From Candidatus Glassiibacteriota bacterium (lineage in GTDB: Bacteria; Gemmatimonadota; Glassbacteria; GWA2-58-10): a DNA stretch of 5,104 bases. Under the pieces are notes generated by a model that saw only the letters and a program-made list of their open reading frames with translations, made no database searches and had not been told where the DNA came from. Shown here in pieces: positions 1-5,104 of the stretch. The translations under genes and the position numbers were made by a program. The DNA is taken from the NCBI GenBank assembly GCA_016934095.1, contig JAFGTO010000040.1:1-5104 (forward strand). Reading direction: 5' to 3'. The first letter of the stretch is position 1, and the number at the start of each line of letters is the position of its first letter.

Positions 1-75
1 GGAAGAGCCGGATGGGGTAACGCCCCACGTCCGGTTCTGTGAGGGTGAAATCCAGTAATGGATGATCTACTCGAC
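1..75 (+). mobile_element. 3' end of a group II intron (domains V and VI), cut by the window edge
   Basis: Only the last part of the intron is present. Bases 5-37 fold as domain V. Bases 41-72 fold as domain VI: a basal stem (41-43 with 70-72), an unpaired A at 69 that fits the branch-point adenosine, and an upper stem 50-54/59-63 closed by a GTAA tetraloop. With the branch A seven bases from the end, the intron most simply ends at C75, giving the expected terminal AY (A74, C75). Transcription is left to right, the same direction as the operon. The rest of the ribozyme and any intron-encoded reverse transcriptase/maturase would lie upstream of base 1 and cannot be assessed. The exact 3' splice site is inferred from spacing and could be off by a few bases. 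No interrupted host gene is recognisable after base 75. Confidence 0.85.
5..37 (+). ncRNA. Group II intron domain V (catalytic hairpin)
   Basis: This is the catalytic core hairpin of the intron. The lower helix pairs 5-12 with 30-37 (8 bp, including one G-U). The two-base bulge is C28-G29. The upper helix pairs 13-17 with 23-27, leaving a five-base apical loop at 18-22. The AGC catalytic triad is at 6-8. The 8 bp / 2-base bulge / 5 bp layout is typical of domain V. The loop has one base more than the usual GNRA tetraloop, although GTAA is readable at 17-20 if the pairing slips. All key elements (triad, bulge, helix lengths) are intact, so nothing seen here suggests a dead ribozyme. Confidence 0.85.
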
Positions 76-96
76 TAGATGCAGTAATCGTAAATT

Positions 97-124
97 GCCG
101 CCGCTTCAAAACGGCGGCCTTTAT
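97..124 (+). terminator. Terminator-like GC hairpin downstream of the intron
   Basis: A perfect 7-bp GC stem (97-103 with 112-118) has an 8-base loop and is followed by CTTTAT, a short, imperfect T tract. It lies about 20 bases after the intron's 3' end and would separate intron or upstream transcription from the operon that starts at 249. A-rich sequence before the stem could give partial function on the other strand, but the T run there is poor too. The stem is clear; termination activity is inferred. It may also be the natural terminator of whatever gene lay to the left before the intron inserted. Confidence 0.55.
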
Positions 125-169
125 CAGACGCTCAGGACGGATTTATCCGTTCGAGCGTAAGGCTGATAA
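121..169. repeat. 49-base compound inverted repeat
   Basis: Three nested stems share one axis: 121-127 with 163-169 (TTATCAG/CTGATAA), 128-133 with 153-158 (ACGCTC/GAGCGT), and 137-142 with 145-150 (ACGGAT/ATCCGT). That makes 19 base pairs interrupted by a 4-base bulge (159-162) and a small 3x2 internal loop. Such length and perfection within each stem are unlikely by chance. There is no T tract after it, so it is not a standard terminator. It could be a REP-like extragenic element, a remnant of a small mobile element, or a structured leader of an upstream transcript. No function can be assigned from one copy. Confidence 0.6.
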
Positions 170-171
170 GC

Positions 172-191
172 CTACCAGCTTCAGCCGGTAG
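172..191. repeat. Short hairpin next to the compound repeat
   Basis: CTACC (172-176) pairs with GGTAG (187-191). After an A/C mismatch, GC (178-179) pairs with GC (184-185) around a TTCA loop. It begins two bases after the 121-169 hairpin, so the two may belong to one structured element. No T tract follows that would make it a clear terminator (the next bases are TAATTTATT). Confidence 0.4.
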
Positions 192-199
192 TAATTTAT

Positions 200-228
200 T
201 TGTAATTCATTTAAAGGCTGATTATTAT
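200..228 (+). promoter_or_regulatory. Predicted sigma70-type promoter of the operon
   Basis: A -35 box TTGTAA (200-205) and a -10 box TATTAT (223-228) are separated by the optimal 17 bases. They match the consensus at 4 of 6 and 5 of 6 positions. The boxes sit in the most AT-rich part of the window, just after the hairpin cluster and just before the first gene, and face the operon. Transcription would start near 235, giving a leader of about 14 bases to the ATG at 249 or about 60 bases to the ATG at 297. No nitrogen-type (sigma54, GG-N10-GC) promoter was seen. This is pattern matching only. Confidence 0.55.
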
Positions 229-234
229 TAGCCT
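215..234. promoter_or_regulatory. Operator-like inverted repeat around the -10 box
   Basis: AGGCT (215-219) and AGCCT (230-234) form a perfect 5-base inverted repeat with a 10-base AT-only spacer apart from its first G. The repeat is centred at 224.5, inside the predicted -10 box. A dimeric repressor bound here would block RNA polymerase. The left half belongs to a 9-base direct repeat, AAGGCTGAT, also found at 159-167. The arms are short, so chance is a real alternative. No known nitrogen regulator site is recognised. Confidence 0.3.
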
Positions 235-248
235 CAGAGACCGCTGCC

Positions 249-2669
249 ATGCTGTGGACCGGCAGGCGGCGGAACAACCCGAACGGAAGATTCTCGATGC
301 CGGATTCCGGATCAGAAAAAGGGAGACGCCGTTTGGCTGAGGCTGATGACCGCCTGGAGAGCCTGGCTGCACTCTGCCGCAAGGCAGGCCGGGAGCAGGC
401 AGCGGACCACCTGGAGCGCATGGACAGCCTGTATCTGGGCCGCTACAGCGACCCTCAGATCGCCCGCCACCTGGATGCCATCGCCGGGCTGGACGCCTCC
501 CGGCGATGCCTGCTGTCCGAGCGTGCCCTGGAACAGGGCCGGTGGGAGCTTACCCTGGTGGCTTTCGATTTCCCCGGCCTGTTCTCGCTGATCGCCGGCT
601 CGCTGGCCTCCGTGGGGATCAGCATCGAGCAGGGGGAAGTCTGGACTTACGCCGAGAGCGGCTGCCGGGACTTTTCTGAGAAGGCCGGGCGCCCCAGGTT
701 CGATTTCCGCTCGCGGAAATACCTCCGCCGCAGTGTAAAAGCCGGCCCGGAAGATGAGGATACCCTCAGGCGGAGGAAGAAGATAGTCGATATCTTTACC
801 GTGCGCTCGATGGAAGGCACGACCCCGGACTGGAGGCGGCTGGAGGAAAACCTCGACTCCCTGGTCGGCAAGCTGGCCGGGGGAAAAGCCGCCGAGGCGC
901 GGGACGAGGTCAGCCGGAGAGTGGTGGAGTACCTTGCCGGACACCAGCGACGGCTCGCCGAAACCCTGCTGCCGGTAGAGGTGAAGATCGACAACAGCCT
1001 CTCGGACAGGTACACCGTGATGGATATCGAAGCCGAGGACACGGCGGCTTTCCTTTACCTTTTTACCAACGCCCTGGCCATGCGCAGGGTGGACATCCAT
1101 TCCCTGTCGATCAATACCACCGGCGGCAGGATCGAGGACCGTTTCCTTATCGCCGACAACAAAGGCGCTCAAATCAGCGGCAAGCAGCGGATCGACGAGC
1201 TTAAGTTCATCGTGGTGCTGGTCAAGCAGTTCTCCCACCTGCTGGTGCGCAGCCCGGACCCCACCATGGCGCTGTCCAATTTCGAGCGGCTGGTGGAGAG
1301 GATCTACGAGGACGGCCGGGTAGCGGAAAAACAGGGATGGCAAATGCTGAACCTCCAGGAAAAATCGGTTATGGAGGCCCTGGCGAGGCTTTTCGGCACT
1401 AGTAATTTCCTCTGGGAAGATTTCCTGCGACTGCAGTACGAGAACCTGTTGCCGGTTTTCGAAGACCTGGAGGCTTTGGAACATTACAAGGACCGCGCTA
1501 CCATGTGGGCGGAGTGCGAGCTGGCGCTGCTGGGAAAGAAATCTTTCGAGGAGGCCGCCGATGCCCTGAACCGCTTCAAGGACCGCGAGATGTTCCGCAT
1601 AGACATGCGGCACATCCTTGACAAAGTCGACAGCTTCACCGAGTTCAGCCGCGAGTTGACCGACCTGGCGGAAGTAGTGGTCGAGGCGGCCTACCGCATC
1701 TCAGACAGCGAGCTGCGCAGGCGGCACGGCAAGGCGGTGCTGAAAGACGGAAGCCCTTGCAAGTTCGCGGTCTTTGCCCTGGGCAAGGCCGGGGCCAGGG
1801 AGCTGGGATACGCCTCGGATATAGAGCTGCTCTTTATCTATTCGGGCAGCGGGCACACCGACGGCAGGGAGCCGGTCTCCAACCACGAGTACCATGTAAG
1901 ACTGGTGCAGAAAATTATCAAGAGTATCCGCTCACGCCGGCGGGGTATTTTCGAGCTGGACCTGCGCTTCCGACCGCACGGGAACCAGGGGCCGCTGGCC
2001 AATTCGCTGGCCCAGGTTGAAGAGTACTACAGCGGTGAGGGCCAGGCCTGGGATTTCGAGCGCCAGTGCCTGGTGCGCCTGCGCTTTATCGCTGGGGATG
2101 AGGAGCTGGGGAACCGGGTGGCGGAATTCCTGCAAGGCTTCGTCTACGGCAGCAGGCCGCTCAACATGAAAGAGCTTTACCGCCTGCGCCTGCGCCAGCT
2201 CGAGGAGTTCGTAAAACCCGGCACCTGGAACGCCAAGTTCAGCCGCGGCGGCCTGGTGGATGTCGAATACCATGTCCAGCACCTGCAGGTCGAGTACGGC
2301 GCCCAAGACCCGACCCTGAGGTGCCCCTCGACCCGGGATACCCTGAAAGCCCTCAGCAAAGGCGGGTATGTCCCTGCAGGGGAGTTCCGCCGGCTGCTCG
2401 AGGCGCACGATTTCCTGCGACGCCTGATTAACGCCCTGCGTATCCTGCGCGGCAATGCCCGCGACCTGGTAGTCCCGGAAGCAGGGAGCCGGGAGTTCCT
2501 TTTCCTGGCCCGCAGGATGGGATATCCCCAGGGAAGCGAGAGAAAACTGGCCGGCGAGCTGGAAAAACAGCGCTCCCTGGTCTGCCGCCTGGTGGACTGG
2601 GAAAAAAAGGTGGAAAGATACTGCAGGCTCACCGGCAGCGACAGCGAACAAAAGGAGACAGAGCGGTGA
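249..2669 (+). CDS. GlnE-family nucleotidyltransferase with N-terminal tandem ACT domains
   Basis: This 806-residue protein joins two nitrogen-sensor modules. Residues 99-210 and 243-332 read as two ACT domains like those ending GlnD: FDFPGL at 106-111 and DIFTV at 181-185 in the first, KIDNSLSDRYTV (246-257) and EDRFLIADNKG (296-306) in the second. Residues 340-480 resemble the helical front part of one GlnE half (FGTSNFL, 382-388). The nucleotidyltransferase core is GKAGARELGYASDIELLF (512-529), with carboxylates D524 and E526, then DLRFRPHG (571-578) with D571, GPLANSL and AWDFERQ. GGLVDVEY (667-674) and a helical tail follow. E. coli GlnE has two catalytic halves and no ACT; here there is one. 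By family it would transfer or remove AMP, perhaps under glutamine control; the target is unknown. Start: ATG 249 is chosen because 13 of the 15 codons before Met17 end in G or C. ATG 297, preceded by GGAAGA (285-290), is a strong alternative (790 residues). Family confidence is high, exact activity low. Confidence 0.88.
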   Translation: MLWTGRRRNNPNGRFSMPDSGSEKGRRRLAEADDRLESLAALCRKAGREQAADHLERMDSLYLGRYSDPQIARHLDAIAGLDASRRCLLSERALEQGRWELTLVAFDFPGLFSLIAGSLASVGISIEQGEVWTYAESGCRDFSEKAGRPRFDFRSRKYLRRSVKAGPEDEDTLRRRKKIVDIFTVRSMEGTTPDWRRLEENLDSLVGKLAGGKAAEARDEVSRRVVEYLAGHQRRLAETLLPVEVKIDNSLSDRYTVMDIEAEDTAAFLYLFTNALAMRRVDIHSLSINTTGGRIEDRFLIADNKGAQISGKQRIDELKFIVVLVKQFSHLLVRSPDPTMALSNFERLVERIYEDGRVAEKQGWQMLNLQEKSVMEALARLFGTSNFLWEDFLRLQYENLLPVFEDLEALEHYKDRATMWAECELALLGKKSFEEAADALNRFKDREMFRIDMRHILDKVDSFTEFSRELTDLAEVVVEAAYRISDSELRRRHGKAVLKDGSPCKFAVFALGKAGARELGYASDIELLFIYSGSGHTDGREPVSNHEYHVRLVQKIIKSIRSRRRGIFELDLRFRPHGNQGPLANSLAQVEEYYSGEGQAWDFERQCLVRLRFIAGDEELGNRVAEFLQGFVYGSRPLNMKELYRLRLRQLEEFVKPGTWNAKFSRGGLVDVEYHVQHLQVEYGAQDPTLRCPSTRDTLKALSKGGYVPAGEFRRLLEAHDFLRRLINALRILRGNARDLVVPEAGSREFLFLARRMGYPQGSERKLAGELEKQRSLVCRLVDWEKKVERYCRLTGSDSEQKETER
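2653..2657 (+). promoter_or_regulatory. Ribosome binding site for the TIM-barrel gene
   Basis: AGGAG lies 8 bases before the GTG at 2666, inside the last codons of the preceding gene. It supports the GTG start that overlaps the upstream TGA in the tetramer GTGA (2666-2669), an arrangement typical of translational coupling. Confidence 0.75.
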
Positions 2670-3607
2670 CCCGGGCCGAAGGCAGGGAAGAAGAAGCCTG
2701 GCTGGACGAGGTACTGTCAGGGAACAAGCTGGTATACTCGACCACCAATTTCCTCAAGGTGCCGCTCAGGGAAGCGCTGGAGCGCATAGCCGCAGGCCGC
2801 TTCAGGAATGTCGAGCTCTGGGGCAACCTGAAACACCTCGACCCCCGCAACGAGGCGGAGGATGTCCGGCAGGTGGACCGGACCGCCAGGCGCCTGGGCC
2901 TGCGCATCGTTTCGATACACGCCCCGTTCACCGTGGCACAGCCGGGGTCCCCGGCCGGACGCATGAGTGTCTGGGAGGGCCTGGTCCGCAGCAGCCTCGA
3001 CCATGCCGACTTCCTAGGCGCCAGCCAGGTGGTGGTGCACCCGTTCACTGCCGGGGCGGATGAGTCCGATTACCATTACGGCGAGATGACCGCACGGACC
3101 GAGGGTTCCCTGGTCAGGCTGGCGGACCTGGCCGCAGGCTACGGCATCCGGCTGGCGGTGGAAAACATGCCTGGGCACCGCAACCGCCGCTACGGAAGAA
3201 AGGTGGGGGAGCTCTACGAGTTCGTGGTGCGCAGCGGCCGGGCCAACCTGGGGCTTTGCCTGGATACCGGCCACGTGATCTTCAACCACGGCGACGTAGT
3301 CGGCGAATTCACCGCTTATGCGGACCGCATCTTTGCGGTCCACCTCAACGACAATATCTGGGGCATGCACATGGACCTGCACCTGGTCCCTGGCACCGGC
3401 TCTGTGGACTGGCAGGGTTTCCGCTCGGCCCTGGCGGAAGTGCCCTTTGACGGGATGATCGTGCTGGAGCTGGACAGCCGGGGCCGCCCGAGCAGTATTT
3501 TTTCCGAGGCGCAGGCTTTTGCCCGGGAGTTTTTCGCAGTCCCCCTCGCGGCCGGCAGGGAAAAGGCTGAGGGAAACCTTTCCAAGCAGCGGGAGAACGG
3601 ACAATGA
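2666..3607 (+). CDS. Sugar phosphate isomerase/epimerase-like TIM-barrel protein
   Basis: This 313-residue protein belongs to the xylose isomerase-like / AP endonuclease 2 superfamily of metal-dependent TIM barrels. The barrel starts near residue 21 (KLVYSTTNF). Strand-end motifs appear in order: NVELW (48-52), SIHAP (83-87), VVHP (123-126), AVENMP (164-169), LCLDTGH (197-203), VHLND (225-229) and IVLELD (265-270). E166, D200, H226 and E268 fit the usual four metal ligands, and H85, H125 and H203 also line the site. No signal peptide or membrane segment is seen, so it is probably cytoplasmic. The family includes sugar isomerases, epimerases, inosose dehydratases and endonuclease IV; the substrate cannot be told from sequence. 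A hydrophilic tail (292-313) follows the barrel. It starts with GTG and overlaps both neighbours by 4 bases, so it is made together with a nitrogen regulator and glutamine synthetase. That tie has no obvious explanation. Confidence 0.88.
   Translation: MTRAEGREEEAWLDEVLSGNKLVYSTTNFLKVPLREALERIAAGRFRNVELWGNLKHLDPRNEAEDVRQVDRTARRLGLRIVSIHAPFTVAQPGSPAGRMSVWEGLVRSSLDHADFLGASQVVVHPFTAGADESDYHYGEMTARTEGSLVRLADLAAGYGIRLAVENMPGHRNRRYGRKVGELYEFVVRSGRANLGLCLDTGHVIFNHGDVVGEFTAYADRIFAVHLNDNIWGMHMDLHLVPGTGSVDWQGFRSALAEVPFDGMIVLELDSRGRPSSIFSEAQAFAREFFAVPLAAGREKAEGNLSKQRENGQ
3591..3595 (+). promoter_or_regulatory. Ribosome binding site for glnA
   Basis: GGGAG lies 8 bases before the ATG at 3604. It supports that start, which overlaps the upstream TGA in ATGA (3604-3607) and so points to coupled translation with the TIM-barrel gene. 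Confidence 0.65.
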
Positions 3608-4944
3608 ACGAGGAAGGCAAGGAATATGTCATGCGCATGGCGCGCGAGCACGGGGTCAAATTCATCCGCCTCTGGTTCACCGATATGCTGGGCATGTTGA
3701 AAAGCTTTGCGATCACGGTCGAGGAGCTGGATGATGCCCTGGATAACGGCAAGGTTTTCGACGGGTCTTCGATCGAGGGTTTTACCCGGGTCGAGGAGAG
3801 CGACATGCTGGCCGTGCCCGATCCCGAGACTTTCTGCGTGCTGCCCTGGAGGTCATCGGAGGCAGGGATGTCGGTGGCCCGCATGTTCTGCGACATCTGC
3901 CGCCCGGACGGCTCCCCCTACGAGGCCGACCCGCGGCAGGTGCTGAAAAGAAACCTCAGGCGCGCCAGGCAGATGGGTTATACTTACTATGTCGGCGCCG
4001 AGCTGGAATACTTCTATTTCAAGGGCACCGCGGACAGGCCGCCCCAGGGTCTGGACAGCGGCGGCTATTTCGACTTGACACCCCTGGACGTGGCCAGCGA
4101 CCTCAGGCGCGACACGGTGCTGACCCTGGAAAAGATGGGCATCCCCACCGAGAGCAGCCACCACGAGATCGCCCCCAGCCAGCACGAGATCGACCTGCGC
4201 TACGAGGATGCCCTGAGCATGGCCGACAACACCATGACTTTCCGGCTGGTGGTTAAGGAGATTGCCCTGCGCGAGGGGGTCTGGGCTACTTTCATGCCCA
4301 AGCCCCTGGCCGAGCACGACGGCAGCGGGATGCACATCCACCAGTCGCTGTTCAAGGGTGAAAAGAACCTCCTCTACTACCAGAAAGACAAAAACCGGCT
4401 CTCCGGCCTGGCCAAGGCCTTTATCGCCGGCCTGCTAAAACACGCCCCGGAAATCGTGGCGGTCTCCAACCAGTGGGTCAACTCCTACAAGCGCCTGGTG
4501 GCAGGGTACGATGCCCCGGTACATGTCACCTGGGCCTTGCGCAACCGCGCCAGCATGGTGCGCGTGCCCCTGGTCAACCCGGACAAAAAACAAGCCATGC
4601 GGGTCGAGTTCCGCGTGCCGGACCCGGCCTGCAATCCCTACCTGGCTTTCTCGGTAATGCTGGCCGCGGGCCTCGAAGGCATTGAAAAAGGCTACGAGTT
4701 GCCCCAGCCGGTGGAGGAGGATATTACCGCGCTGGACGCCGGGGAGCTGCGCAAGCGCGGCATCGAGAGCCTGCCGGACAACCTGCTGGACGCGGTGCGC
4801 CGGATGGAGACCAGTGCCCTGGTGCGCACCGCCCTGGGCGACGACCTGTTCGAGAAACTGATCCAGAACAAGAGAATCGAGTGGCAGCGCTACCACAGGC
4901 GGGTCAGCGAGTACGAGCTGGAGCGCTACCTGCCCCTGCTCTGA
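3604..4944 (+). CDS. glnA: Type I glutamine synthetase (GSI-alpha-like)
   Basis: This enzyme makes glutamine from glutamate, ammonia and ATP in the cytoplasm, as a dodecamer in type I enzymes. Its 446 residues match the Bacillus-type length rather than the roughly 470 of enterobacteria. The beta-grasp N-terminal domain has WFTDMLG (24-30) and the latch loop FDGSSIEGF (52-60). The catalytic domain has GAELEYFYF (131-139; metal ligands E133 and E135), HHEIAPSQHEIDLRY (186-200), FMPKPLAEHDGSGMHIHQSL (230-249), NSYKRLVAGYDAP (293-305) and EFRVPDPACNPYLAF (335-349). Arg62 after the latch corresponds to the Arg tied to glutamine feedback inhibition in Bacillus. The adenylylation-loop tyrosine (NLYDLP in E. 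coli) is replaced: the loop reads DITALD (373-378), with Thr375 at the Tyr position. The flap Glu (GYEAP) is Asp303 and the Asn of NGSGMH is Asp239; such changes may be normal in this subgroup. All main catalytic motifs are kept, so an active synthetase is likely. Confidence 0.96.
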   Translation: MNEEGKEYVMRMAREHGVKFIRLWFTDMLGMLKSFAITVEELDDALDNGKVFDGSSIEGFTRVEESDMLAVPDPETFCVLPWRSSEAGMSVARMFCDICRPDGSPYEADPRQVLKRNLRRARQMGYTYYVGAELEYFYFKGTADRPPQGLDSGGYFDLTPLDVASDLRRDTVLTLEKMGIPTESSHHEIAPSQHEIDLRYEDALSMADNTMTFRLVVKEIALREGVWATFMPKPLAEHDGSGMHIHQSLFKGEKNLLYYQKDKNRLSGLAKAFIAGLLKHAPEIVAVSNQWVNSYKRLVAGYDAPVHVTWALRNRASMVRVPLVNPDKKQAMRVEFRVPDPACNPYLAFSVMLAAGLEGIEKGYELPQPVEEDITALDAGELRKRGIESLPDNLLDAVRRMETSALVRTALGDDLFEKLIQNKRIEWQRYHRRVSEYELERYLPLL

Positions 4945-5104
4945 GCATCGGGACCCGGCCGGATATTTTCAGCCCGGTTATTAAAGACTCCCCTTGAGCA
5001 AGCCGGGGGGAACGCGCTCGCTGGTCAATTCATCAAATCCGGCACTATTTTTATTACAGGGGTGCACCCCCTGCCCGAGGAGCCGAGATCAGCCTGAACC
5101 AGGA
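4945..5104. other. Intergenic region after glnA, no gene recognised
   Basis: This 160-base stretch has no convincing reading frame or RNA gene. It holds a weak hairpin (CCGG 4959-4962 with 4974-4977, 11-base loop), a bulged hairpin (4989-4995 with 5000-5008, loop GAGC) followed by GGAACG rather than a T tract, and a palindrome at 5059-5070. No convincing intrinsic terminator for the operon was found, so transcription may run past the window or stop by another route. AGGA at the very end (5101-5104) could be the ribosome binding site of a next gene, but its start would be outside. Confidence 0.5.
5057..5073. repeat. GC palindrome after a T-rich tract
   Basis: GGGGTGCACCCC (5059-5070) is a perfect 12-base palindrome. 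As a hairpin, CAGGGG (5057-5062) pairs with CCCCTG (5068-5073). It directly follows a T-rich stretch (5047-5055). On neither strand is the stem followed by a T run, so it is not an intrinsic terminator. An operator for a downstream gene is possible. Confidence 0.4.

Noticed and set aside
191..248. Riboswitch or glutamine-responsive leader RNA before the operon
   Set aside because: The predicted leader is only about 14 to 60 bases, and no known glutamine aptamer pattern could be recognised.
161..347. Recurring GGCTGAT words (161-167, 216-222, 341-347) as a regulatory repeat
   Set aside because: Spacing is irregular and one copy lies in codons for LAEAD; this is too short to separate from chance, apart from the copy in the inverted repeat at 215-234.
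143..421. Open frame of 92 codons on the - strand across the promoter region and the start of the first gene
   Set aside because: It is Arg/Ser-rich antisense translation at its start, runs through the hairpins and promoter, and has no family motif.
312..1613. Long open frame of 433 codons on the - strand inside the ACT-GlnE gene
   Set aside because: It lies fully antisense to a gene with clear family motifs. Long antisense frames are expected in GC-rich, G/C-ending codon sequence, and its product has no recognisable motif.
1932..2651. Open frame of 239 codons on the - strand
   Set aside because: It is antisense to the most conserved GlnE motifs; its composition reflects the complementary coding strand.
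4959..4980. Possible intrinsic terminator after glnA
   Set aside because: The stem has only 4 G-C pairs plus possible G-U pairs, with an 11-base loop, and is followed by ATTAAAG rather than a T run.
5022..5055. Possible promoter (TGGTCA ... TATTTT) for a gene to the right
   Set aside because: The -35 match is poor, the spacer is about 19 bases, and no downstream gene start is visible in the window.

Overview
The window is a GC-rich bacterial chromosome segment with one tight three-gene operon on the + strand (249-4944). A short AT-richer stretch (76-248) lies in front of the operon, and the window's left edge cuts through the 3' end of a group II intron. Codon use is strongly G/C-ending throughout. 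The glutamine synthetase is of the Bacillus/GSI-alpha kind. The sequence alone does not fix the phylum; an uncultivated or poorly sampled GC-rich bacterium is a reasonable guess, but only a guess.

Layout. Positions 1-75 hold ribozyme domains V and VI of a group II intron whose body and any encoded reverse transcriptase lie to the left. Positions 76-248 are non-coding and packed with inverted repeats: a terminator-like GC hairpin (97-118), a 49-base compound hairpin (121-169), a smaller hairpin (172-191), and a good sigma70-type promoter (TTGTAA, 17 bases, TATTAT) whose -10 box sits inside another inverted repeat (215-234). The operon has three genes: a GlnE-family nucleotidyltransferase carrying two GlnD-like ACT domains at its N-terminus (249-2669); a TIM-barrel sugar isomerase/epimerase-like protein (2666-3607); and type I glutamine synthetase glnA (3604-4944). 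Each junction is a 4-base start/stop overlap (GTGA, ATGA) with a good ribosome binding site, so the genes are probably translationally coupled. Positions 4945-5104 have no recognisable gene, only weak hairpins and a 12-base palindrome.

How the genes may work together. The first and third genes look like a regulator/target pair in nitrogen assimilation. The regulator is unusual: it joins the glutamine-sensing type of ACT pair known from GlnD to a single GlnE-type catalytic half, and so could sense glutamine directly without a PII relay (inference). The neighbouring glutamine synthetase lacks the tyrosine that GlnE adenylylates in enterobacteria (Thr375 stands there). It does keep an Arg62 equivalent linked to glutamine feedback inhibition in Bacillus-type enzymes. 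What the nucleotidyltransferase modifies is therefore an open question and the main point of interest here. The role of the middle TIM-barrel protein in a glutamine operon is also unexplained.
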